Source of the DNA: Alphaproteobacteria bacterium
Lineage (GTDB): Bacteria; Pseudomonadota; Alphaproteobacteria; Micropepsales; Micropepsaceae
NCBI GenBank assembly: GCA_024236055.1
Contig: JACKLF010000002.1
Span: forward strand, 62,001 to 126,000
Length of the DNA stretch: 64,000 nt
Direction: 5' to 3'
This document shows, piece by piece, positions 31,764-40,671 of this stretch. Every line of letters starts with the position of its first letter. Position 1 is the stretch's first letter. A program made the translations under genes and the position numbers. The notes under the pieces were generated by a model. It was not told the DNA's origin and searched no databases. It saw only the letters and a list, made by a program, of their open reading frames with translations.

Positions 31764-33263
31764 CTACATGGTCGCGCCGATCTGCCAGGGCACGAATTCG
31801 GCGTCGCCATAGCCCAGCTGTTCAGAGCGGGAGCGTTCGCCCGATGCCACCCGCAGGATGGTGTCGAAAATTTCACGCCCCTTGTCCTGGATCGACACGC
31901 CGTCCAGCACATCGCCGCAATTGATGTCCATGTCGCCGGCCATGCGCTCGAACATGGGCGTGTTGGTCGCCAGCTTGATCGACGGCGCGGGCTTGCAGCC
32001 GAAGGCCGATCCGCGCCCGGTGGTGAAGCAGATGACATTGGCCCCGCCCGCGACCTGGCCGGTGACCGAGACAGGATCGTAGCCGGGCGTGTCCATGAAG
32101 ACGAAGCCCCTGGCGGTCACGGGCTCGGCATATTCGGCCACCGCGGTCAGCCGTGTGGTGCCGCCCTTGGCGGCCGCGCCCAGCGACTTTTCCAGGATGG
32201 TGGTCAACCCGCCCGCCTTGTTTCCCGGCGAGGGGTTGTTGTTCATGCTGCCGGCGTTGCGGCGCGTATAGTCTTCCCACCAGCGGATGCGTTCGATCAG
32301 CTTTTTGCCCACTTCGGGCGAGGCCCGGCGGGTCAGAAGATGCTCGGCGCCGTAGATTTCCGGCGTCTCGCCCAGAACGGCGGTGCCGCCATGGGCGACC
32401 AGCAGATCCACCGCGGCCCCCAGCGACGGATTGGCGGTGATGCCCGAATAGCCGTCGGAACCGCCGCATTGCAGCGCCAGCATGAGTGCGCTGGCAGGCG
32501 CCGTTTCACGCCGCACATTGGCGGCGGCAGGCAGCAGGTCGCGCACCGCGGCGACGCCGTCCTCGATGGCTTTCTTCGTGCCGCCGCTGTCCTGGATGGT
32601 CAGCGAGCGGAAGGTGTCGCTTTCGGCGATGTTGTAGGCCTGTTTCCAGCGCGCGATCTGGAAGGTCTCGCAGCCCAGCCCCACCATCAGCACCGCGCCC
32701 ATGTTGGGATTGGCGGCATAGCCCCATTGGGTGCGCTTCAGAACTTCATAGCCTTCGCCCTTGCTGTCCATGCCGCAGCCATGGCCATGCACCAGCGGGA
32801 TCACGCCGTCGATCTGCGGATAATCATCCAGCAGGCCGCGTTTTTCGACCTCGCGCGCGATCAGCCGCGCCACGGTGGCCGAACAGTTCACGCTGGTCAG
32901 GATGCCCAGATAGTTGCGGGTGCCAAAGCGGCCATTCGCGCGGCGATAGCCCTGGAAGGTGGCGGGCACCGCCACCGGATCGGGATCGCGGGCGTCCGCC
33001 TCGAATTCATAATCGCGGTCGACGCTGTGAAAGGCGATATTGTGTTCATGCACCCAGTCGCCGGGCGCGATGTCCTCCAGCGCGAAGCCGATGATCTGGC
33101 CGAATTTCAGCGCAGGGGAATCCTTGGCAATGGGCCGCACCGCCGCCTTGTGACCCGGCGGAATGCGCCGGGCAATGCGCACATCGTCCACGACATCGCC
33201 GGGCGACAGGCCGTCCACCGCGACCACGACATTGTCACTGGGATGCAGGCGCAAAAAAGCCAT
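31764..33263 (-). CDS. UxaA-family sugar-acid dehydratase (altronate/fuconate type)
   Basis: A 499-residue UxaA/GarD-family hydro-lyase. The start is set at ATG 33263 (MAFLRLHPSDNVVVAVDGL); the frame runs further upstream but without a ribosome site. It contains an N-terminal SAF domain (about residues 1-90, IPPGHKAAV...GDWVHEHNI) and the catalytic region with GYRRANGRFGTRNYLGILTSVNCS, PLVHGHGCGM, GLGCET, LQCGGSDGYSGITANP and FTTGRGSAFG. Cys and His residues suit iron binding. In C. jejuni a split UxaA homologue sits in the fuc locus with FucP, fucose dehydrogenase, lactonase and mutarotase, the same set as here. Likely reaction: dehydration of L-fuconate or a related aldonate. Confidence 0.87.
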   Translation of the reverse strand: MAFLRLHPSDNVVVAVDGLSPGDVVDDVRIARRIPPGHKAAVRPIAKDSPALKFGQIIGFALEDIAPGDWVHEHNIAFHSVDRDYEFEADARDPDPVAVPATFQGYRRANGRFGTRNYLGILTSVNCSATVARLIAREVEKRGLLDDYPQIDGVIPLVHGHGCGMDSKGEGYEVLKRTQWGYAANPNMGAVLMVGLGCETFQIARWKQAYNIAESDTFRSLTIQDSGGTKKAIEDGVAAVRDLLPAAANVRRETAPASALMLALQCGGSDGYSGITANPSLGAAVDLLVAHGGTAVLGETPEIYGAEHLLTRRASPEVGKKLIERIRWWEDYTRRNAGSMNNNPSPGNKAGGLTTILEKSLGAAAKGGTTRLTAVAEYAEPVTARGFVFMDTPGYDPVSVTGQVAGGANVICFTTGRGSAFGCKPAPSIKLATNTPMFERMAGDMDINCGDVLDGVSIQDKGREIFDTILRVASGERSRSEQLGYGDAEFVPWQIGATM

Positions 33264-33321
33264 GGCGACACCTCGATATGCGGGGCCTATATAGTCCAAA
33301 CCCCCATTTGGGAGAATGGCC

Positions 33322-33669
33322 ATGCCCCGCCGCCTCTGCTTTGTCCTGGACCTGGTCGACGATGCCGCGCTGATTGCCGAATATGAGCGGCGCCACGCGC
33401 CCGGCGCGGTCTGGCCGGCCATCGTGGACGATATCCGCGCCCAGGGCGTGGAGGCGATGGAAATCTGGCGCAGCGGCGACCGGATGGTGATGATCGCCGC
33501 CGTGGCCGATGATTATCCGCGCCCCCGCGCCGTGCCCCCCGAATATGACGCATGGGAGGGGCTGATGTGGCGCTTCCAGAAGGCCCTGCCCCATGCGGCG
33601 CCCGGCCAGAAATGGGTACCGATGGACAAGATCTTCGACCTTGGCGAACAGACGGGCCGCGGCGGCTAA
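33322..33669 (+). CDS. L-fucose/L-rhamnose mutarotase family protein
   Basis: A 115-residue RhaM/FucM-type (DUF718) mutarotase with LCFVLDLVDDAALIAEYERRHAPGAVWPAI, MEIWRSGDRMVMI and W-x-x-M-D-K-I-F near the end. It equilibrates alpha and beta anomers of the sugar. Two ATGs lie six bases apart; the second (33322) was chosen because GGGAG is seven bases upstream, too close for the first. The gene is divergent from the UxaA-family operon by 58 bases and shares its control region. Its stop overlaps the convergent dehydratase gene through CTAA. Confidence 0.87.
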   Translation: MPRRLCFVLDLVDDAALIAEYERRHAPGAVWPAIVDDIRAQGVEAMEIWRSGDRMVMIAAVADDYPRPRAVPPEYDAWEGLMWRFQKALPHAAPGQKWVPMDKIFDLGEQTGRGG

Positions 33670-34919
33670 AGCATCCTGAACTCCGGCTCCAGCCGTTCCT
33701 TGACCGCCGCCTCGTTCAGCTCGATGCCGATGCCCGGGGCATCGGGCACCGCCAGCAGCCCGTCGGGGCGCAAGGCGACCGGTTCGCACAGTTCGGTATA
33801 GGCCTTGTCGGGATAGTGGGTGAATTCCTGGACCAGGAAATTGGGGATCACCGCGCAGACATGGGCGATCGCCAGGGTGCCCAGCGGCGAGCAGACGCCA
33901 TGCGGCGCCACCGGCACATTGTAGGTTTCGGCCATGTTGGCGATTTTCAAACCCTCCGACAGCCCGCCGGTCTTGGTAAAGTCTGGCTGGATGATCGACA
34001 GCGCCTGCTTCTCCAGATAGGGGCGGAAGCCGAAGCGGGTATAAACATTTTCGCCCGCCGCGATGGGCACACGGGTATTCTCGCGGATGCGCAGCATGGA
34101 ATCGACATTGTCGCTGGTGGTGGGCTCTTCCACGAACAGCGGACGATATGGCTCCAGCGCGTTGCAGAGCTGGATGCCCGTCTCCAGGTCGTAATGGGCA
34201 TGGCATTCCACGCCGATCTCGGTGTGCAGGCCCAGCTCCTTGCGGAAGCCGGCGACGAAATTGACCGTGTCATCGATCTGCTCGTTGGTCATGTGCAGGC
34301 CGAACCGCTTGGCCTTTTCCCAACCCTTGTCGATCGACCAGTCGTCGTTGGAATAGTCCAGCCCGATCTTGAGCGTCCTGATCTTCAGGTCGTCGACCAG
34401 TCGCCGTCCTTCCTGCGGATTGGCGGCATGCAGATAGACCGGCACCGCATCGCGAATCTTGCCGCCCATAAGCTGATGGATGGGCAGGCCCAGCGCCTTG
34501 CCCGCCAGGTCCCACAGCGCCAGCTCCACGCCCGAGACGGCCCCCATATAGGGCCCGCCCCAGCCGTGGATGAAGACAGTCGAGGGCGGGCCGCCCAGGT
34601 TGATTTTGTGATAGCCCCAGAAGTCGGCCAGGATCGCCTGGATCTCCAGCGGGTCCCGGCCTTTCAGCATCACGTTGAAGTTGTTGTTGATGATGTATTC
34701 GGCGCCCATGGTGTCGACCAGCTCGCCGGTCCCATAGAGCCCTTCCTCGGTATAGACGCGCACGAAACGGCTGTTGAATCCGTTCCGGAGGCGAATGGCG
34801 CGCACCTCGCGGATACGCAATTTCGGCACGCGGCTGGTGCCCGCCGCCTTCGCGTCCGCCAGAAGACCGGCATAAAAGCCCATCCCCAAGGCACCGCCCA
34901 TGAATGTCCGCCGATCCAT
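33666..34919 (-). CDS. Tat-exported enolase-superfamily dehydratase (galactonate-dehydratase-like)
   Basis: A 417-residue mandelate racemase/muconate lactonizing enzyme-family protein. ATG 34919 opens a twin-arginine signal, MDRRTFMGGALGMGFYAG. The capping and barrel domains carry GVECHAHYD, FVEEPTTSDN, AAGENVYTRFGFR, IIQPDFTKTGG and VAPHGVCSPLG, which give the Mg2+ ligands and the His-based acid/base set of D-galactonate-type dehydratases. It would dehydrate an aldonate to a 2-keto-3-deoxy acid. Family members are usually cytoplasmic; the Tat leader implies export. It stands divergent from an exported RraA-family gene, with a LacI-type operator between them. Confidence 0.87.
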   Translation of the reverse strand: MDRRTFMGGALGMGFYAGLLADAKAAGTSRVPKLRIREVRAIRLRNGFNSRFVRVYTEEGLYGTGELVDTMGAEYIINNNFNVMLKGRDPLEIQAILADFWGYHKINLGGPPSTVFIHGWGGPYMGAVSGVELALWDLAGKALGLPIHQLMGGKIRDAVPVYLHAANPQEGRRLVDDLKIRTLKIGLDYSNDDWSIDKGWEKAKRFGLHMTNEQIDDTVNFVAGFRKELGLHTEIGVECHAHYDLETGIQLCNALEPYRPLFVEEPTTSDNVDSMLRIRENTRVPIAAGENVYTRFGFRPYLEKQALSIIQPDFTKTGGLSEGLKIANMAETYNVPVAPHGVCSPLGTLAIAHVCAVIPNFLVQEFTHYPDKAYTELCEPVALRPDGLLAVPDAPGIGIELNEAAVKERLEPEFRML

Positions 34920-34961
34920 ACCGCCCTCCCCTGTTTTGGAGCGAACTTAAGCATGACATGA

Positions 34962-34977
34962 TTGGTAGCGCTAACGA
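34962..34977. promoter_or_regulatory. LacI-family-type operator between divergent genes
   Basis: TTGGTAGCGCTAACGA carries the palindromic TAGCGCTA core (34966-34973) that many LacI/GalR-family sugar repressors bind. It lies 43 bases upstream of the dehydratase ATG and 66 bases upstream of the RraA-family ATG, so one regulator could control both. No LacI gene is in the window. Confidence 0.5.
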
Positions 34978-35042
34978 TTTTGCTTGCCTGGCGCACCGGC
35001 TGGAGGATTATTCTGGCCGGACAAAAAACTTCGGGGGGTGGG

Positions 35043-36017
35043 ATGCGGATCAGAACGGTGCTTGCGGCAGTCGCCTTGGTGGTCGCATCCGGGGGCGTGG
35101 CATCAGCCCATGAAAGCTTTTATTCCGCCGAGGAAGTGATCCACGACACGCCTGAATGGACGGGCGACCGCTTCCCCGACGGACGGCCCAAGGTGCCCGA
35201 TTCCATCCTGGACCGCATGAAGAGCGTGACCCTGGAGGAAGCCTGGGCGGTGCTGCGCGCGCGCGGCTATGAGCATCAGTATGAAAGCGGGTGGGATGCG
35301 CTTTATCCCGACAGGATCCTGGTGGGCCGGGCGCTGACCTCGACCTGGATTCCGGGCCGGCTGGACCTGCAGAAGGTCATCGAGGCCGACGGCAAGGTGG
35401 ACGGGCGCAAGGGCGGGCCCAATGCCTGGCCCGTCGACATGCTGCAGCCGCGCGACGTTTACGTCTCCAATCATTTCGGCCTGATCAAGGATGGCCCCTC
35501 CATCGGCGACAACGTCGCCAATGCCATCTATGCGCGTTCGCACAATGGCATCGTCTATGACGGGGCGGTGCGCGACATCAACGGGCTCAAGGAACTGCCC
35601 GACTTCGTTGCCTTCTATCGCGCCTATGATCCGTCACACCATTATGGCCGCATCGGCGACGAAGGGCGGCCACTCAATTCCACCATGATCGCCATCAACA
35701 GCCCCACCCGCATCGGCGGCGCGGCGGTGATGCCCGGCGATGTTGTGCTGGGCCGCGACGGCGGGGTGATCTTCATTCCCCCGCAGCTTGCCGAGACAGT
35801 GGTCAAGCTGTCGGAGCGCACGCGCCTGCGCGACCTGTTCGGCCATCAGCGCCTGCGCGAGGAAAAATACACCGCCGGCCAGATTGACCGCGACTGGACG
35901 GCCGCGATCAATGCCGATTTCACCCAGTGGCTGAAGGACAATGCCGCCAAGCTGCCCGTCGATCACCAGGCGGTGCTGGACTATATCGCCGAGCGCGAAC
36001 AGGCCGCCAAGAAATAG
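35043..36017 (+). CDS. Exported RraA-family protein
   Basis: A 324-residue protein with a Sec signal (MRIRTVLAAVALVVASGGVASA) and an RraA/HMG-aldolase-type domain at about residues 55-270: VTLEEAWAVLRARGY, IGDNVANAIYARSHNGIVYDGAVRDI and the GDVVLGRDGGVIFIPP strand. The GIVYDGAVRD motif includes the Arg and Asp that bind substrate and metal in the aldolases of this fold. RraA relatives are cytoplasmic RNase E regulators or 4-hydroxy-4-methyl-2-oxoglutarate/oxaloacetate aldolases. Here export plus the divergent exported dehydratase suggests cleavage of the keto-acid made by that dehydratase. This pairing is an inference. The C-terminal 50 residues form a helical extension. Confidence 0.82.
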   Translation: MRIRTVLAAVALVVASGGVASAHESFYSAEEVIHDTPEWTGDRFPDGRPKVPDSILDRMKSVTLEEAWAVLRARGYEHQYESGWDALYPDRILVGRALTSTWIPGRLDLQKVIEADGKVDGRKGGPNAWPVDMLQPRDVYVSNHFGLIKDGPSIGDNVANAIYARSHNGIVYDGAVRDINGLKELPDFVAFYRAYDPSHHYGRIGDEGRPLNSTMIAINSPTRIGGAAVMPGDVVLGRDGGVIFIPPQLAETVVKLSERTRLRDLFGHQRLREEKYTAGQIDRDWTAAINADFTQWLKDNAAKLPVDHQAVLDYIAEREQAAKK

Positions 36018-36021
36018 CCCG

Positions 36022-37125
36022 TCAGGCCACGGCCTGTCCCACCAGTTCCGACACCAGCTTGGTGGGATGGGGCCTGACCGCGGCGGCATAGAGGGTGGTC
36101 AGCACCACGCATATGGTGCCGGTGTCCGGATCGCACCAGGACAGGGTGCCGGTCGAGCCGTTATGGCCAAAGGTTTTGGGCCCGCATGCCTTGGCGCCGA
36201 CCTTGGGCGGCAGGTCGAAACCCAATCCGCTGGGCGACACGCCGGGCGGCGACTGGTTGGTGATCATCAGCGCCTCGGTTTCAGGCTTCAGGATGGTGCC
36301 ACGCCGAAGCATGAATTCCTCATAGAAGCGGCCGATATCGCTGGCCGGGCCCAGCGCCCCGCCCCAGGGCGCGCCCAGGTCGCGCCAGTACTGGCTGTTC
36401 CAGTTCCATGTGGGCCAGCTTTTCTTGCCGGCATCGGTCATGGCGGGCGCGGCCTGGCTGGGCACCGTCTCATCCTTGGGCCGGCCCATCAGCCCCATCG
36501 AGGTGCGCGTCATGCCGAGCGGGCGGTACACCTTGTCGTTGATGAAGCGCGCGAACGGCACGCCGCTGATCTTTTCGGCGATCTTGGCCGAAATCAGGAT
36601 GCCCATGCTGGCATAGGAATATTTGGTGCCCGGCTTGAACTTCAGCGGCGCCTTGAAGGCGCCATGCAGGTAATCGTCCAGCGAGGCGTGCTTTTCGCGC
36701 AGCATCTCGTCATCGGCCAGCATGTCGGGCAGCCCGCCGGTATGGGTCAGGCAATGGCGCAGGGTGATCGCCTCGCGCTCGTCGCCCTTGAACTGGGGAA
36801 AGAACTTGGTGACGTGGTCGTCCAGGCTGAGTTCACCGGCATCCACCAGCGTCATCACCGCCGCCGCCGTCATCGGCTTGGAGATCGAGGCCAGAAGGAA
36901 AATCGGCTCAGGCCCCGTGGCGGTGCCGTAGTTCGCGGTGAACAGATGCGCGCCCGCCGAGGTGCGCTGGCGCACCAGCAGCGAGGCGCCCTGGACCCGG
37001 CCGTCATCGACCCAGGACTTCAGTTCGGCGGCGGCCTTGTCCAGGCCCGGCGCGCTCCAGCCCGCCCGCGCGGGGCCGGCGATCATCGCCGCGCCCGCGG
37101 CCGTAAGAAGTGTCCTGCGATCCAT
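36022..37125 (-). CDS. Tat-exported serine hydrolase, beta-lactamase class C family
   Basis: A 367-residue PF00144-type serine hydrolase. The ATG at 37125 opens a twin-arginine leader MDRRTLLTAAGAAMIAG. The nucleophile is Ser80 in LLASISKPMTAAAV (SxxK), the second motif is KYSYASMG (YxN-like with Ala-Ser), and the third is FGHNGSTGTLSW (HxG). Such proteins are esterases, D-amino-acid peptidases or transesterases more often than true beta-lactamases; the HxG form with an Asn suits esterase activity. It converges on the RraA-family gene, ending four bases after it, and is divergent from kdgD. Confidence 0.87.
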   Translation of the reverse strand: MDRRTLLTAAGAAMIAGPARAGWSAPGLDKAAAELKSWVDDGRVQGASLLVRQRTSAGAHLFTANYGTATGPEPIFLLASISKPMTAAAVMTLVDAGELSLDDHVTKFFPQFKGDEREAITLRHCLTHTGGLPDMLADDEMLREKHASLDDYLHGAFKAPLKFKPGTKYSYASMGILISAKIAEKISGVPFARFINDKVYRPLGMTRTSMGLMGRPKDETVPSQAAPAMTDAGKKSWPTWNWNSQYWRDLGAPWGGALGPASDIGRFYEEFMLRRGTILKPETEALMITNQSPPGVSPSGLGFDLPPKVGAKACGPKTFGHNGSTGTLSWCDPDTGTICVVLTTLYAAAVRPHPTKLVSELVGQAVA

Positions 37126-37301
37126 TGCCCATATCCTTCCCGATTTGGCCCCGATTGCGGCCTTTTCCTTATGGTTCTGTCTAGCACGGTCATCCAAAAT
37201 CCGCATCGGTTGATAGCAAGTTTGGGTTGGACGGGCCCACGCCGCCACGGCTAAAACCGGCCCAACGCGCCTCATGGAGCAGGCGCATCAGGGAGACAAT
37301 A

Positions 37302-38225
37302 ATGAGCAATCTGAGCCCGAAGGAAACCGCCGCCATCCTGGCCAAGGGGCTTCTGTCCTTTCCGGTCACCCATTTCGACGCGCAAATGCGCTTCCAGGAA
37401 GGCCCCTATCGCGAACATTGCGACTGGCTGCTGAATTTCGGCCGCCTGACCGGCCTGTTCTGCGCTGGCGGCACGGGCGAGGTTTTCTCGCTGACCCCCA
37501 ATGAAGTCTTCGACGTGACCAAGGCCGCCGTCGCCGCCACCCAGGGCCGCGTGCCGGTGATCGCGGGCGCCGGCTATGGCACCGCCATCGCGGTGGAAAT
37601 GGCGAAGAATGCCGAGAAGGCGGGCGCCGACGGCATCCTGCTGCTGCCGCCCTACCTGATGTTCCCCAACCAGGAAGGCATGGTCGCCCATATCGACGCG
37701 GTGTGCAAAAGCGTCTCCATCGCGGTGATCGTCTACAATCGCGACAACGGCGTCATCAATGAAGACAGCCTGGCGCGCCTGTGCGAGCGCAATCCCAACC
37801 TGGTCGGTTTCAAGGACGGCGTGGGCGACATCGAACTGATGATGCGCGTCTATGCCAAGATGGGCGACCGGCTGACCTATATCGGCGGCCTGCCCACCGC
37901 AGAAACCTTTGCCCTGCCCTATCTGGAAATGGGTGTGACCACCTATTCCTCGGCGATCTTCAACTTCCTGCCAGAATGGGCGCTGGCCTTCTATGACGCG
38001 GTGCGCGCCAAGGACCAGGCCAAGGTGATCAAGGGCATGCAGGAATTCGTGCTGCCCTATATCGCCATCCGCAACGAGAACAAGGGCTATGCCGTGTCCA
38101 TCGTGAAGGCAGGCATGACCGCCATCGGCCGCCCCGCCGGCCCGGTGCGCCCGCCGCTGACCGACCTGAACGCGGACCAGTTCGCCCGCCTGAAAAAGCT
38201 GATCGAGGCGGCAAAGCCGGTTTAA
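37302..38225 (+). CDS. kdgD: 5-dehydro-4-deoxyglucarate dehydratase
   Basis: A 307-residue class I aldolase-family (DapA-like) enzyme. ATG 37302 follows GGGAGA. The Schiff-base Lys171 is in NLVGFKDGVGD and the partner Tyr145 in AVIVYNRDNG; GLFCAGGTGEVFSLT is the family substrate loop, and the gene family is recognisable as KdgD by the RDNG and LTYIGGLPTAE segments. It converts 5-dehydro-4-deoxy-D-glucarate to 2,5-dioxopentanoate with loss of water and CO2. The neighbouring gudD and garD supply its substrate. The next enzyme, 2-oxoglutarate semialdehyde dehydrogenase, is not in the window. Confidence 0.9.
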   Translation: MSNLSPKETAAILAKGLLSFPVTHFDAQMRFQEGPYREHCDWLLNFGRLTGLFCAGGTGEVFSLTPNEVFDVTKAAVAATQGRVPVIAGAGYGTAIAVEMAKNAEKAGADGILLLPPYLMFPNQEGMVAHIDAVCKSVSIAVIVYNRDNGVINEDSLARLCERNPNLVGFKDGVGDIELMMRVYAKMGDRLTYIGGLPTAETFALPYLEMGVTTYSSAIFNFLPEWALAFYDAVRAKDQAKVIKGMQEFVLPYIAIRNENKGYAVSIVKAGMTAIGRPAGPVRPPLTDLNADQFARLKKLIEAAKPV

Positions 38226-38256
38226 GGCCGCCCCGAATACCGCTAGGGTCGCGCCC

Positions 38257-39168
38257 ATGGCGGGCGCGTCCTTCTGGTCCCAGTTCGAACTTCGACAGCT
38301 TCGCTGCTTCGTGGCGGCGGCCGAGGAATTGCACTTCGGCCGCGCTGCGGCGCGCATGAACATGACCCAGCCGCCCCTGTCGCGGCAGATCCAGCTTCTG
38401 GAGCATGTGCTGGGGGTCAAGCTGCTGGACCGCACCAGCCGGGCGGTCAAGCTGACCCCGGCGGGCCGCGTCTTCCTGCTGGAGGCGCGCCGCATCCTCA
38501 GGCTGACCGAAAGCGCCGCCATGGCCACGCGGCGCATCGCCAGCGGCGAGGCCGGCACCATCAATGTCGGCTTCACCGCCGCCAGCGGCTACAGCTTCCT
38601 GCCGCGCCTGTTGCTGCAGATGGGATCGCGCGCGCCCAACATCGCCCTGGTGCTGAAGGAGATGGTGTCCACCGACCAGGTGGAAAGCCTGCTGACCGGC
38701 CGCATCGATGTCGGCTTCCTGCGCCCGCCGATCGACCGGGGCGAGTTCTCGCACCGGCGCGTGGCGCGCGAGGGCCTGGTGGCGGCACTGCCGGCGGGCG
38801 ACGAGCGCCTGGCCAAGGCTTCGCTCAGCCTGGCCGATTTCGACGCCAAGCCGCTGATCACCTATGCGCCCGAGGGCGCGCGCTATTTCCACGACCTTCT
38901 GTCGGCGCAGTTCGAATCCGCCGGGGTCACGCCCAACGCCGTGCAGTCGCTCAGCCAGATTCATTCCATGCTGGCGCTGGTGCGCGCGGCCATCGGCGCC
39001 GCACTGGTGCCCGAAGCGGCGATGTCGCTGCATTTCGATGACGTCCAGTTCCGCGCGGTCGAAACCCAGCCCGCCCAGCCGGTCGAACTGTATGCCGTCT
39101 GGCGCAGCGACAATGACAATCCGGCGCTGGCCGCCTTCCTGGACCAGATTCACGAGGACGAGGACTGA
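38257..39168 (+). CDS. LysR-family transcriptional regulator of the glucarate cluster
   Basis: A 303-residue LysR-type regulator: N-terminal winged helix at about residues 7-66 (FELRQLRCFVAAAEELHFGRAAARM, then QPPLSRQIQLLE), linker helix and a two-lobe effector domain starting GTINVGFTAASGYSFLPRLL. It sits between kdgD and the MFS-gudD-garD genes, all on the plus strand. Glucarate, galactarate or 5-keto-4-deoxyglucarate is the likely inducer. A T-N11-A palindrome at 39231-39243 between it and the transporter gene is a candidate binding site. Confidence 0.9.
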   Translation: MAGASFWSQFELRQLRCFVAAAEELHFGRAAARMNMTQPPLSRQIQLLEHVLGVKLLDRTSRAVKLTPAGRVFLLEARRILRLTESAAMATRRIASGEAGTINVGFTAASGYSFLPRLLLQMGSRAPNIALVLKEMVSTDQVESLLTGRIDVGFLRPPIDRGEFSHRRVAREGLVAALPAGDERLAKASLSLADFDAKPLITYAPEGARYFHDLLSAQFESAGVTPNAVQSLSQIHSMLALVRAAIGAALVPEAAMSLHFDDVQFRAVETQPAQPVELYAVWRSDNDNPALAAFLDQIHEDED

Positions 39169-39230
39169 CCGGCCCTGTCCGGAACACCGGCATTGATGCG
39201 ATTCCGGCATAGATCGCTTGAACCTTTATC

Positions 39231-39243
39231 TTGGACGCGCCAA
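39231..39243. promoter_or_regulatory. T-N11-A palindrome, candidate LysR-regulator site
   Basis: TTGGACGCGCCAA (arms CTTGG/CCAAG counting one more base each side) fits the LysR-type T-N11-A consensus. It lies 101 bases upstream of the MFS transporter ATG, downstream of the LysR gene, a usual activator position. Confidence 0.45.
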
Positions 39244-39344
39244 GCTGCCCGCGCCTATCCTCTTGGCGCCTAGAACTATCCGGCCAACAAGCCGCCAGGT
39301 CACAAGACCCAACGCAACGGCGGCAAATCCAGGGATGTCCGTAG

Positions 39345-40664
39345 ATGAGCGACACCGACACCAAGAACACGCATATCCGCTTCCTGATCATTGCGGTGCT
39401 GTTCATCATTTCGTCGATCAACTATGCCAGCCGCGCCACCATGTCCTTCGCCGCGGTGCCGCTGGCCAAGGAGATCGGCATCTCGACGGTGCAGATGGGC
39501 TGGGTCCTGTCGGCCTTCGGCTGGTCCTATGTCGCCGGCCAGATCCCGGGCGGCGCGATGCTGGACCGCTACGGCTCGCGCACCATCTACCTGTGGTCGA
39601 TCTCGCTGTGGGCGATCTTCACCGGGGCCCAGGCTTTCGTGTCCTACCTGTCGGTCGTGCCGGTCTTCATCAGCCTGTTCATGCTGCGCCTTCTGCTGGG
39701 CGCTTCTGAATCGCCCAGCTTCCCGGCCAATGCGCGCATCGTCGCCAACTGGTTTCCCAATTCCGAGCGCGGCACCGCCAGCGCCATCTTCAATGCCTCG
39801 CAATATTTCTCGCTGGTGGCCTTCGCCCCGCTGATGGGCTGGCTGGCCCAGGATTTCGGCTGGCGTTCGGTGTTCCTGGCGATGGGCATCATCGGCCTGA
39901 TCGGCGCGGCGCTGTTCTGGGCGGTGGTCGATTCCCCAGCGCGCCACAAATGGATCAACAAGGGCGAGTTCGATCACATTGAAAAGAACGGCGCGCTGGT
40001 GAACCTGGACCGCCCTGCCGACAAGCCCCAGCCGATCCGCTGGTCCTCGGTCGGCCAGCTCCTTTCCAACCGCATGCTGCTGGGCATCTATCTGGCGCAG
40101 TACTGCATCACCGCGCTGACCTATTTCTATGCCACCTGGTTTCCCATCTACCTGATCCAGGCGCGCGGCATGAGCCTGACCGGCGCGGGCTTCGCCTCGG
40201 CCGGCCCGGCGATCGCCGGCTTTGTCGGCGGCGTGCTGGGCGGGGTGGCATCGGACCTGTTGCTGAAAAAAGGCGTGCCGCTGTCGCGGGCGCGCAAGAC
40301 GGTGATCCTGGTCGGACTGGTCATCTCGTGCAGCATCCTGCTGGCCAACTATACCGACTCCCAGTTCTTCATCATGATGTTCATGTCCTTCGCCTTCTTC
40401 GGCAAGGGCGTGGCGGCGCTGGGCTGGGCGGTGATGAGCGATGCGGCCCCGCGCGAGGCCACCGGCCTGTCGGGTTCGATCTTCAACCTGTTCGGCAACG
40501 CCGCGGGCATCTTCACCCCCATCGGCATCGGCTACATCCTGGCCGCGACCGGCAACAACTGGAACATGGCGCTTATTTTCGTCTTCGCCCATTCGATCGT
40601 GGCCATGATCAGCTATGGCTTCATCACCGGCGAGATCAAGCGCATCGTCCTGCGACCCGTCTGA
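39345..40664 (+). CDS. MFS transporter, glucarate/galactarate (GudP-like) ACS family
   Basis: A 439-residue anion:cation symporter-family MFS transporter. Characteristic segments are INYASRATMSFAAVPLAKEIGISTVQMGWVLSAFGWSY, AMLDRYGSRTIYLWS, LLGASESPSFPANARIVANWFPNSERG and FNLFGNAAGIFTPIGIGYI. These match the GudP/GarP/ExuT group that imports glucarate, galactarate or hexuronates with protons. The gudD start follows eight bases after its stop, so both are one transcript with garD. Substrate assignment rests mainly on this context. Confidence 0.88.
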   Translation: MSDTDTKNTHIRFLIIAVLFIISSINYASRATMSFAAVPLAKEIGISTVQMGWVLSAFGWSYVAGQIPGGAMLDRYGSRTIYLWSISLWAIFTGAQAFVSYLSVVPVFISLFMLRLLLGASESPSFPANARIVANWFPNSERGTASAIFNASQYFSLVAFAPLMGWLAQDFGWRSVFLAMGIIGLIGAALFWAVVDSPARHKWINKGEFDHIEKNGALVNLDRPADKPQPIRWSSVGQLLSNRMLLGIYLAQYCITALTYFYATWFPIYLIQARGMSLTGAGFASAGPAIAGFVGGVLGGVASDLLLKKGVPLSRARKTVILVGLVISCSILLANYTDSQFFIMMFMSFAFFGKGVAALGWAVMSDAAPREATGLSGSIFNLFGNAAGIFTPIGIGYILAATGNNWNMALIFVFAHSIVAMISYGFITGEIKRIVLRPV

Positions 40665-40671
40665 GGCAGTC

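Noticed and set aside
36022..37125. Antibiotic-resistance beta-lactamase
   Set aside because: The SxxK, YAS and HxG motifs fit the wide PF00144 hydrolase family, most of which are esterases or peptidases; nothing in the context supports resistance.
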